Shown: in pieces, positions 13,326 to 19,667 of the stretch
How positions within the stretch are numbered: position 1 is the first letter of the stretch
Layout of the letters: each line of letters begins with the position of its first letter
From: CAYURR01 sp964446745
Lineage (GTDB): Bacteria; Bacillota; Clostridia; Lachnospirales; WQUN01
Length of the DNA stretch: 19,667 nucleotides
Reading direction: 5' to 3'
NCBI GenBank assembly: GCA_964446745.1
Contig: CAYURR010000033.1
Coordinates: 1 to 19,667 of the forward strand
Notes under the pieces: model-generated
What the model saw: only the letters and a program-made list of their open reading frames with translations
Database searches by the model: none
Told to the model about the DNA's origin: nothing
Program-made: the position numbers and the translations under genes

Positions 13326-13939
13326 GCGTGTCCCCTCAATTCTTCTGAGATCTCGTCATATACAGCCTCAAGCCTTGTTACGCTTTTTGAAAGCAACACC
13401 GCGGCCTCGTTGTTTAAAACATCTGCACGCTCGCGATCCTTCATGAGCTTTGTGTTGATGTACACATTCATCACAGCTCCCTCTATAGCGGCCCGACATG
13501 CAGTCGCTGCCACAGCAACATCACTTATCGCAAGCTTGCTACCCTTGGTTCGGAGCTCTTCGATCATTTCGGTGACGGCAACAACCTCTCGCATGATTTC
13601 AAGTGGTACCTCGGCGGCACGGACGAGTGTAGCTTCAAGAATGCTGTCTCGATCCGGCGCGTCCAGAGGTAACTTGTATGCAGCTGCGAGCGGCTCAAAT
13701 GCCTCCGCATCCTTTTCGATTAGCGTAAGCAAATGGTCCGCTGAAACCTCAGCGCGTTCCAATATCCGTTCGATGTCGGATTGATATGCGGCGTATTTCT
13801 TTTTGCCCGAGGTCAGATTACCAACCATTGAGCACAATGCGACGCCTACAGCGCCGATCAGCGCGCTCGCTCCGCCGCCACCCGGGGTGGGGGCTTTGGA
13901 TGCGAGCGCGTCTATAAACCCGTTTATTGTCGTGTTCAT
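13322..13939 (-). CDS. fchA: FchA-type methenyl-THF cyclohydrolase / formimino-THF cyclodeaminase
   Basis: Encodes 205 aa, the usual length of the stand-alone FTCD-C/FchA family (Pfam 04961). The hallmark loop PTPGGGGASALIGAVGVAL lies at residues about 17-35, followed by SMVGNLTSGKKKY, a long helical region with DAEAFEPLAAAYKLP, and a C-terminal AAIEGAVMNVYINTKLMKD typical of the family. Members deaminate formimino-THF or hydrolyse methenyl-THF; in acetogenic clostridia FchA is the cyclohydrolase that works with a dehydrogenase. Overlap of its stop with the folD start (ATGA) couples the two. GGAG lies 6 nt before the ATG. Whether formimino- or methenyl-THF is the natural substrate is inferred; no histidine-degradation genes are visible nearby. 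Confidence 0.92.
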   Translation of the reverse strand: MNTTINGFIDALASKAPTPGGGGASALIGAVGVALCSMVGNLTSGKKKYAAYQSDIERILERAEVSADHLLTLIEKDAEAFEPLAAAYKLPLDAPDRDSILEATLVRAAEVPLEIMREVVAVTEMIEELRTKGSKLAISDVAVAATACRAAIEGAVMNVYINTKLMKDRERADVLNNEAAVLLSKSVTRLEAVYDEISEELRGHA

Positions 13940-13955
13940 AATCAGCTCCGTGACG

Positions 13956-14906
13956 TTATTTATAGAATCTGTATTTATCTACGGCCTTGAATGCGGCCTC
14001 CATGTTCTCCAGCGAAACGTCCGTACCGATCTCGAGGCTCAGACCCAAACCGCCCTCGGGCAGATACAGCGCCTCGACGCATTCGCGAACGTGATCGTCG
14101 ATCTGTTGCGGTGTCGCAAACGGCAACAACTGTCTGTCGAGATCGAGATTGATCGGTATCTTGCCTTTGCAAACCTCCACGAGGTTGTCGAGGCCGTTAG
14201 CGCGAAACTGTGGGTTGATCATATCTACGCCGATTTCCTTCAGGTCGGGCATGATCTCGTAGATACAGCCGTCCGTATGCATATACACATATATACCGGC
14301 GGATTTTACGGGTGCGTAGAGCTTTTGAAATGCGGGTTTGAAATATTTACGCCATTTGTGGGGGCCGATAGCAAGACCCTTTTGCATGCCGAGATCGTCA
14401 CCGAAATAGATGATCTCGTCGGCCTTTGGGATCAATACATTTATCTGCTTGAGGTTGTATTCGACGACTTTGTCGATCAGCATCTGTATCTCGTCGCTTT
14501 CCTCGGCAAATTCTGTCATCGCATTCTCAAAACCCATCAAGTCCAATATGCGCAGATACATGAATCCGTGCGGTACGCGACCGTCTTCATTCGTGGGTAT
14601 TTGCAGGTTGCGGATGTCATCCTTGGTCTGTACCGGATGCCCGGTGACATAGGCTTCCATGCCTTCCTCGATGTTTGTCCACACGCAACCCCATTCGTCG
14701 ACTGTCTCGCCGAGGCGGTATGTACGCGCGAGTGTAGCTTCGTCATATTCGTAGCCCTTATAGCGCTCACCGAATAAACCAGAAAACCGCGCGGTCAGTT
14801 CTTGTAATTCGTTCGGATACTTCTTCCATACCGCAGGGAGTATACCGACACTGATCGGTATCTCGCTCGGATGGTTGTAGGTCATGGCCTTGATAAGATT
14901 GTTCAT
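13956..14906 (-). CDS. Uroporphyrinogen-decarboxylase superfamily protein (MtaA/methyltransferase-like)
   Basis: Encodes 316 aa. It belongs to the URO-D superfamily but is not HemE: it lacks the HemE N-terminal PVWMMRQAGR-type signature. Seen are IIYFGDDLGMQKGLAIGPHKWRKYFKP split over residues about 170-195, then the strand YVYMHTDGCIYEIMPDLKEIGVDMINPQ with His and Cys in HTDGC. Proteins with this pattern sit mostly in corrinoid-dependent methyl-transfer or demethylation loci, where the family uses zinc to activate a thiol or methyl acceptor. Substrate and acceptor are unknown, and no corrinoid-binding protein is visible nearby. AGGGGG lies 5 nt upstream of the ATG. It starts 13 nt after potD and ends 16 nt before fchA, which suggests it is part of the same operon. 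Confidence 0.85.
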   Translation of the reverse strand: MNNLIKAMTYNHPSEIPISVGILPAVWKKYPNELQELTARFSGLFGERYKGYEYDEATLARTYRLGETVDEWGCVWTNIEEGMEAYVTGHPVQTKDDIRNLQIPTNEDGRVPHGFMYLRILDLMGFENAMTEFAEESDEIQMLIDKVVEYNLKQINVLIPKADEIIYFGDDLGMQKGLAIGPHKWRKYFKPAFQKLYAPVKSAGIYVYMHTDGCIYEIMPDLKEIGVDMINPQFRANGLDNLVEVCKGKIPINLDLDRQLLPFATPQQIDDHVRECVEALYLPEGGLGLSLEIGTDVSLENMEAAFKAVDKYRFYK

Positions 14907-14919
14907 TTCATCCCCCTAT

Positions 14920-15978
14920 CTATTGTTCAGCAAGAATCTCCGTCCAAATCTTGTCGTATTCCTTGATCGAATCGCCGAGATCCTTAAATATTTCGCAGTT
15001 ATCAATGATCTTTTGATCGGGTTGGTATGCGGGATTGCTTACGATCTCTGGATCCATCAGCTTTAACGCCTCGGTATTTGGAGTACTGTAGCCGATATAT
15101 TCCGCGTTTTTGGCTGCTATTTGCGGATCGCACATGAAGTTGATAAACGCCTCGGCACCCGCCTTATTCTTCGCGCCCACCGGTACAACCATCGCGTCAA
15201 ACCACTTGTTTGAGCCCTCCTTGGGCACAACATATGCAAGGCTCGGGTTCTCCTGCATGCAGTAGGTTGCATCACCCGAATACACCGCTGCGAGTGCGCC
15301 CTCGTTACCGATCATCTTGTCTTTTACGGGATCACCTACATATGCCTGTACGAGCGGCTTCTGCTCGATCAATATTTCCTTGGCCTGCAAAAGCTGCGCG
15401 GTGTCTATCGTATTGATCGAATAGCCGAGTTTCTTTAAAGCGACACCCATCGTATCCCTTACGCTGTCATACATAAATATCTTGCCCTTGTAGGTGGGAT
15501 CCCAAAAGATATCCCAGCTATCCACGGGCTCTGTCACCATGTCACGGTTATACAATATGCCGAAGGTGCCCCACATATACGGCACGGAATACTCGTTTTT
15601 CTCGTCATATGCCAAGCCTTTTACAAGCTCGCTCAGATGCTTAAAGTTCGGGATATTATTAAGGTCTATCTTTTGCAACAGGTTCTCGTTTCGCATCTTT
15701 TCAATCATGTAGTCCGACGGGATGACCACATCGTAGCTCACGCCACCGGCCTTCAGCTTGCTATACATATCCTCATTAGTAGCGAATACGTCATATACGA
15801 CCGTTATACCGGTCTTTTGTGTAAACATATCGAGCAGATCTTCATCGATATAGTCGCCCCAGTTATATACCGTTATGGTGCCCGATGCCTCTGCTTTATT
15901 CCCTGTAGCAGCGTTTGAACAAGCCGAGAACGTCAGCGTAATCATTGCGATAAGTATTGCGGATAAAACCCTTCTCAT
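14920..15978 (-). CDS. potD: PotD, spermidine/putrescine-type substrate-binding lipoprotein
   Basis: Encodes 352 aa. The N-terminus is a lipoprotein signal: MRRVLSAILIAMITLTFSAC with lipobox cysteine at position 20, so the mature protein is tethered to the outer face of the membrane. The mature part begins with ITVYNWGDYIDEDLLDMF, the standard PotD/PotF opening, then YDVVIPSDYMIEKM, VPYMWGTFGILYNRD, WDPTYKGKIFMYDS, VYSGDATYCMQENPSLAYVVPKEG and a C-terminal NFMCDPQIAAKNAEYIGYSTPN. These follow PotD across its length. The ligand may be spermidine, putrescine or another small amine. It starts in an ATGA overlap with potC and is followed by the URO-D-like gene. Confidence 0.95.
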   Translation of the reverse strand: MRRVLSAILIAMITLTFSACSNAATGNKAEASGTITVYNWGDYIDEDLLDMFTQKTGITVVYDVFATNEDMYSKLKAGGVSYDVVIPSDYMIEKMRNENLLQKIDLNNIPNFKHLSELVKGLAYDEKNEYSVPYMWGTFGILYNRDMVTEPVDSWDIFWDPTYKGKIFMYDSVRDTMGVALKKLGYSINTIDTAQLLQAKEILIEQKPLVQAYVGDPVKDKMIGNEGALAAVYSGDATYCMQENPSLAYVVPKEGSNKWFDAMVVPVGAKNKAGAEAFINFMCDPQIAAKNAEYIGYSTPNTEALKLMDPEIVSNPAYQPDQKIIDNCEIFKDLGDSIKEYDKIWTEILAEQ

Positions 15979-16790
15979 TTCACGCCCACCTCCGAAAGTT
16001 GTTTTTTACTGTCCATTTTATTAATTACATATAAAAGAAATAAAACGACCATAAATAATAATGTCGACAGCGCATTGATCTTTGGATTAATACCACGACG
16101 CGCCATCGAGTAGATCAAGATTGATAGATTGTTCACACCTGCGCCGGTCGTAAAGAAGCTGATGACGAAATCGTCGACTGACATCGTGAACGCGAGTAAT
16201 GCACCCGACAGTACACCGGGCATGATCTCAGGCAATATAACCTTATAAAACGCGTAGAGCGGGGACGCACCTAGATCGAGCGCGGCCTCGTACAGGTTCT
16301 TATCAAGCTGCTTGAGCTTGGGCAGTACGGACAGGATCACATATGGGATGTTAAACGTCAGATGGGACAGCAATATGGTACCGAAGCCGAGGCTCCCTAC
16401 GCCGAACAATCTAAACACAAATATAAACAGCAGCATCATTGAGACACCAGTGACGATATCGGGGTTTAGTATCGGTATATTCGTGATACTCATCATGAGG
16501 CGTTTGGGTACGCGATTCATATCGTGAATGCCGAGAGCCGCCGCTGTGCCTACGATCGTCGCGATCAGCGCTGACAAAAATGCTATCGTGACTGTGTTAA
16601 ACAGCGCGGATTTGATATTTTGATCCTTAAACAGCTGTATATACCAGTCTAACGTAAAGCCCGTCCAGTTTGCACGCGAGCGCGAGGCATTAAACGAATA
16701 CAGTATCAGCACGCCGATAGGGGCATACAGAAATATAAACATCAAAAGCAGATACATGCGTTTGAGCACAGATTTAACCTTGGAGTTCAA
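15975..16790 (-). CDS. potC: PotC, polyamine-type ABC transporter permease
   Basis: Encodes 271 aa from a TTG start in a TTGA overlap with potB; GGGGGAGGG upstream is a strong ribosome binding site. Six hydrophobic segments are apparent, the first at residues about 10-30 (MYLLLMFIFLYAPIGVLILY). The cytoplasmic EAA loop, which docks on the ATPase, reads YEAALDLGASPLYAFYKVIL. The line VDDFVISFFTTGAGVNNLSI near the C-terminal third is typical of PotC/PotI. With PotB it forms the membrane channel. Length is normal for the family. Confidence 0.95.
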   Translation of the reverse strand: MNSKVKSVLKRMYLLLMFIFLYAPIGVLILYSFNASRSRANWTGFTLDWYIQLFKDQNIKSALFNTVTIAFLSALIATIVGTAAALGIHDMNRVPKRLMMSITNIPILNPDIVTGVSMMLLFIFVFRLFGVGSLGFGTILLSHLTFNIPYVILSVLPKLKQLDKNLYEAALDLGASPLYAFYKVILPEIMPGVLSGALLAFTMSVDDFVISFFTTGAGVNNLSILIYSMARRGINPKINALSTLLFMVVLFLLYVINKMDSKKQLSEVGVK

Positions 16791-17611
16791 AACAGCGTTC
16801 CCTCCCCCTCGTCGGTCTCGGTAAACGAAAAGATTACGATAGTCACAAAAATAATCAACAGCAGCAGTACGGATATAGCCGAGCCAAAGTTCCAGTCGTA
16901 GACCTTCAAGAATTGTTGTTCAATGAGGTTGCCGACGAGTATGTATTGTCCGCCTCCGAGTAGGTTTGAGATTACAAACGTCGTGACCGCGGGCATAAAC
17001 ACCATCGTAACACCGGATATAACTCCTGGCAGGCTCATAGGGAATACGACTCGTAAAAACACGTTAAAGCCGTTCGCACCCAAATCCTGCGCGGCTTCGA
17101 TGATGCTATGATCTATCTTTTTTAACACCGTATAGATCGGCAGTATCATAAACGGTATGAAGTTATAGGTCATACCGAGCAGCACCGCAAAGTCGTTGTA
17201 TATTAGGTTTAGCTTCGGCAATCCAATAAAACTCAATAATGAGTTTATAAGGCCGTTGTGTTCGAGGATGGAAAGCCACGCATATGTTCGCAGCAGAAAG
17301 TTCATCCACATCGGCACTAGAAACAAAAACAATAGGGTGGTATTTTTAGAGTATTCCTTTGAGGACATGATATATGCGACGGGATATCCGAGGCAAAAGC
17401 ACACTATGGTGCTGATAGCTGCGAGCTGAATGCTTCGGGCTATGACCTTCAGATACACGGGTTCAAAGGCGCGGGCAAAATGACGGAGGGTAAGGGTCAT
17501 TTGCGCGTCCTCAGATGAGATCAGGCTGAAATATACGATCAAAACAAGTGGAACGACTATGAAGATGGCCGCCCATATGGCATATGGGTAAGCGGCTATT
17601 TTTTTGTTCAA
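16787..17611 (-). CDS. potB: PotB, polyamine-type ABC transporter permease
   Basis: Encodes 274 aa from a TTG start; AGAGGGGG lies 8 nt upstream. The N-terminal segment (AIWAAIFIVVPLVLIVYFSL) is the first of about six membrane helices. Family signposts include YPVAYIMSS, VPMWMNFLLRTYAWLSIL, ILPIYTVLKKIDHSIIEAAQDLG with the EAA loop continuing to LPGVISGVTMVFMPA, and FVISNLLGGGQYILVGNLIE. These match PotB/PotH. It starts 14 nt after the potA stop and its stop overlaps potC. Confidence 0.95.
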   Translation of the reverse strand: MNKKIAAYPYAIWAAIFIVVPLVLIVYFSLISSEDAQMTLTLRHFARAFEPVYLKVIARSIQLAAISTIVCFCLGYPVAYIMSSKEYSKNTTLLFLFLVPMWMNFLLRTYAWLSILEHNGLINSLLSFIGLPKLNLIYNDFAVLLGMTYNFIPFMILPIYTVLKKIDHSIIEAAQDLGANGFNVFLRVVFPMSLPGVISGVTMVFMPAVTTFVISNLLGGGQYILVGNLIEQQFLKVYDWNFGSAISVLLLLIIFVTIVIFSFTETDEGEGTLF

Positions 17612-17625
17612 CTATTCGACCCCCT

Positions 17626-18678
17626 CTACTTTTGCGGTGCTTTCCTCATGATATGTATGAGATCGGGTTTTATATCTATACCGACCAGTTCACCGGCCGG
17701 TGTCATAACCGTGCTATGCGCAAACCATGTAACACCGTTTACATCCAACAGCATTTCATAATGCACACCTTTAAACGTTACGTTCATTACGCGCGCAGAC
17801 AGCGCCGTACCGGTTGCAGACGGTATTATATGTACATCCTCCGGGCGTATCACGACATCTACGGGCTCGTTCTGCGCAAAGCCCTTGTCCACGCAGCGCA
17901 GCTTTACGCCCAACACCTCCACAAGATAGTCCTCGAGCATAATACCGTCTAAGATATTGCTCTCGCCGATGAAGTCCGCAACAAACGCGTTCTTGGGTTC
18001 GTTATAGATGTCCTCGGCCTTGCCTATCTGCTGTATCGTACCCGCATTCATTACAACGATCGTATCCGACATCGTGAGGGCTTCCTCTTGGTCGTGTGTG
18101 ACATAAACGAATGTAATGCCGAGTGTCTTTTGCATGTTCTTCAATTCGATCTGCATTTCCTTACGCAGCTTCAAATCCAACGCGCCGAGTGGTTCGTCGA
18201 GCAGTAGCACCTGTGGCTGATTTACGAGCGCGCGCGCTATCGCGACACGCTGCTGCTGTCCGCCGCTCAGAGAAGTGACTGTACGCTTTTCATAGCCCGA
18301 GAGGTTAACGAGTTTTAGCATCGTCTGAACCTTCTCGTCGATCACGCTCTGCTGTTCCTTTTTTATCTTTAGCCCGAAGGCTATGTTTTCCTTCACATTC
18401 ATATGCGGGAATAGCGCATATTTCTGAAACACTGTGTTGACCTTGCGCATATTGGGCGGGATGTCTTGCATATCCCGATCCTCGATGAAGACCTTGCCCT
18501 TGGTCGGCGTCTCAAAGCCGCCTATCAACCTTAGGGTAGTGGTCTTTCCGCATCCGCTGGGCCCCAACAATGTCACGAATTCATTCTTCCTGATATACAG
18601 GTTGATCGCGTTTAATACGGTCGTCTGACCGAACACCTTGGTGACATCCGCGAGCCTTATGAGCTGCTCGTCGTTCAA
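17626..18678 (-). CDS. potA: PotA, polyamine-type ABC transporter ATPase
   Basis: Encodes 350 aa from a TTG start, with AAAGGGGG upstream. The ATPase domain (residues about 5-240) has Walker A GPSGCGKTTTLR, the Q-loop in VFQKYALFPHMNV, signature LSGGQQQRVAIARALV, Walker B VLLLDEPLGALD and the H-loop VTHDQEEALTM. The C-terminal 100 residues are the TOBE-type regulatory domain, starting around VADFIGESNILDG and including VVIRPEDVHII. PotA energises import through PotB and PotC. As first gene of the - strand operon it lies behind a likely promoter at 18747-18774 and an inverted repeat at 18705-18723. Confidence 0.95.
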   Translation of the reverse strand: MNDEQLIRLADVTKVFGQTTVLNAINLYIRKNEFVTLLGPSGCGKTTTLRLIGGFETPTKGKVFIEDRDMQDIPPNMRKVNTVFQKYALFPHMNVKENIAFGLKIKKEQQSVIDEKVQTMLKLVNLSGYEKRTVTSLSGGQQQRVAIARALVNQPQVLLLDEPLGALDLKLRKEMQIELKNMQKTLGITFVYVTHDQEEALTMSDTIVVMNAGTIQQIGKAEDIYNEPKNAFVADFIGESNILDGIMLEDYLVEVLGVKLRCVDKGFAQNEPVDVVIRPEDVHIIPSATGTALSARVMNVTFKGVHYEMLLDVNGVTWFAHSTVMTPAGELVGIDIKPDLIHIMRKAPQK

Positions 18679-18704
18679 TAGTCCCAGCCCCCTTTAACAA
18701 TAGA

Positions 18705-18723
18705 TTCCGAATTGTTTTCGGAA
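18705..18723 (-). promoter_or_regulatory. Inverted repeat in the potA leader, possible operator
   Basis: TTCCGAA and TTCGGAA are exact reverse complements separated by 5 nt. The repeat lies downstream of the proposed -10 element and 26 nt before the TTG start. It has no T-run after it, so an operator or a leader hairpin is more likely than a terminator. The regulator is unknown. Confidence 0.45.
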
Positions 18724-18746
18724 GGATTCCTCTGAACACGAGTGCT

Positions 18747-18774
18747 ATTTTATCATAAAGACATCAAATTACAA
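18747..18774 (-). promoter_or_regulatory. Probable sigma-A-type promoter of the potA operon
   Basis: On the - strand, TTGTAA (18774-18769) and TAAAAT (18752-18747) are separated by 16 nt, in an A+T-rich stretch between the sigG terminator and potA. It is the only promoter-like pair I found in this gap. Predicted transcription would start near 18740. Confidence 0.5.
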
Positions 18775-18782
18775 TACTTGCG

Positions 18783-18839
18783 AAAAAATTTAAAAAGAAG
18801 CCCGTAAGCGAGGGGTCGGAGCTCGCTAAACAGGGCTTC
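18783..18839 (-). terminator. Rho-independent terminator after sigG
   Basis: Read on the - strand, an outer stem GAAGCCC/GGGCTTC (18839-18833 with 18803-18797) and an inner stem AGCGAG/CTCGCT enclose a 9-nt loop, separated by a small internal loop. TTTTTAAATTTTTT follows at once. It lies 14 nt beyond the sigG stop and separates sigG from potA. Confidence 0.88.
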
Positions 18840-18852
18840 GGTGGTGTAAATT

Positions 18853-19629
18853 TTATCCGATATACTTTTTCATGTTCTTGAGTGCGGATTTTTCGAGGCG
18901 TGAGACCTGCGCCTGCGATATGCCTATCTCGTCGGCGACCTCCATTTGCGTCTTTCCCTCAAAGAACCTAAGGCTCAATATGAGCTTTTCGCGGTCGTTC
19001 AAACGCTTTAGGGCCTCGGACAACGAGAGATTTTCGAGCCAGCGCGTATCGATATTCTTCTCGTCCTTGACCTGATCCATTACAAACAGCGCATCCGCTC
19101 CGTCATGATACACGGGCTCGAACAGGGAAATGGGATCCTGTATCGCATCTAAAGCGAAGATCACATCCTCCTTGGGCAGCTCAAGTTCCTTTGCGATCTC
19201 CTCGACTGTGGGTTCCTTGGAGTTTTGGCTCACGAGGCGCTCCTTTACCTGCAACGCCTTGTACGCGAGATCGCGTAGAGAACGTGACACACGGATGGAG
19301 TTGTTATCGCGTAGGTAACGACGTATCTCTCCGATGATCATTGGTACAGCGTAGGTTGAGAATTGTACTCCTTGAGTGACATCGAAGTTATCTATGGCCT
19401 TGATGAGCCCGATGCAGCCGACCTGAAAGATGTCGTCGACGTTTTCTCCGCGGTTATTGAAACGCTGTATAATACTTAATACGAGACGGAGGTTACCGTA
19501 TATGTATTTCTCACGGGCTTCCTCGTCTCCTTCAAGAATTCGTTCAAACAATTTCTTCTTTTCGTCCGCCTTTAAGACGGGAAGTTTTGCGGTATTTACT
19601 CCGCAGATTTCAACCTTGCTTCCTTGCAT
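18853..19629 (-). CDS. sigG: Sporulation sigma factor SigG (sigma-G)
   Basis: Encodes 258 aa, the normal length. SigG directs late gene expression in the forespore. The sequence follows SigG closely: KVEICGVNTAKLPVL at the N-terminus, the region 2 block NLRLVLSIIQRFNNRGENVD, DDIFQVGCIGLIKAIDNFD, the -10 recognition stretch FSTYAVPMIIGEIRRYLRDN, IRVSRSLRDLAYKALQV, and in region 4 REKLILSLRFFEGKTQMEVA followed by the helix-turn-helix IGISQAQVSRLEKSALK. The KVEICGVNT opening separates it from SigF. AGAGGA lies about 10 nt upstream of the ATG; only 38 nt of upstream sequence is in the window, so its promoter and any spoIIGA/sigE neighbours are outside it. It is the main evidence for a spore-forming host. 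Confidence 0.96.
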   Translation of the reverse strand: MQGSKVEICGVNTAKLPVLKADEKKKLFERILEGDEEAREKYIYGNLRLVLSIIQRFNNRGENVDDIFQVGCIGLIKAIDNFDVTQGVQFSTYAVPMIIGEIRRYLRDNNSIRVSRSLRDLAYKALQVKERLVSQNSKEPTVEEIAKELELPKEDVIFALDAIQDPISLFEPVYHDGADALFVMDQVKDEKNIDTRWLENLSLSEALKRLNDREKLILSLRFFEGKTQMEVADEIGISQAQVSRLEKSALKNMKKYIG

Positions 19630-19667
19630 GGCAAAGCAGTCCTCTCGGTTATGGTGAGTAACACTAA

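Noticed and set aside
13803..14777. Long open frame on the + strand (324 codons) opposite fchA and the URO-D-like gene
   Set aside because: The - strand proteins in the same place have clear family motifs and coupled starts; the + frame shows no recognisable domain and has no fitting ribosome binding site.

Overview
The window looks like chromosome from a spore-forming member of the Bacillota, most likely class Clostridia. A complete sporulation sigma factor SigG lies at the right end, strong GGAGG-type ribosome binding sites are common, many starts are TTG or GTG, and genes are tightly coupled by 4-nt stop/start overlaps. Base composition is balanced. I cannot name a genus.

Left part (1-11921, all + strand): one long, nearly gapless operon for a coenzyme-B12-dependent bacterial microcompartment (BMC). 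In order it holds a class II aldolase (5' end cut by the window), the three subunits of diol/glycerol dehydratase (PduC, PduD, PduE), its reactivating factor (PduG, PduH), a two-domain PduO adenosyltransferase, CoA-acylating aldehyde dehydrogenase PduP, a zinc-type alcohol dehydrogenase carrying an encapsulation helix, three BMC-H shell genes, a fourth BMC-H, phosphotransacylase PduL, pentamer vertex protein PduN/EutN and a PduT-like tandem BMC-T trimer protein. The coherent reading is: a fuculose- or rhamnulose-1-phosphate-type aldolase gives lactaldehyde plus DHAP; lactaldehyde is reduced to 1,2-propanediol; B12 dehydratase makes propionaldehyde; PduP and PduL take it to propionyl-phosphate while the alcohol dehydrogenase recycles NADH. 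Aldolase-fed BMCs of Clostridia are best known with a glycyl-radical dehydratase, so the B12 version here is notable. At least four cargo proteins carry a similar short amphipathic helix at one end.

Middle (11922-12490): a short gene-free stretch, then the remnant of a DUF4143-type AAA ATPase that lacks its N-terminal half and has an internal deletion. Its tail overlaps the convergent end of folD.

Right part (12468-18678, all - strand; transcription runs right to left): potA-potB-potC-potD, a spermidine/putrescine-type ABC importer, followed within a few nucleotides by a uroporphyrinogen-decarboxylase-superfamily protein, an FchA-type cyclohydrolase/cyclodeaminase and FolD. This looks like a single operon joining a polyamine-like importer to one-carbon (tetrahydrofolate) genes. 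FolD lacks two residues needed for cyclohydrolase chemistry in its better-known relatives, and FchA could supply that step.

Far right (18853-19629, - strand): sigG, followed by a clear rho-independent terminator, then a probable promoter and an inverted repeat in the potA leader. I saw no tRNA, rRNA, CRISPR array or intact insertion sequence.
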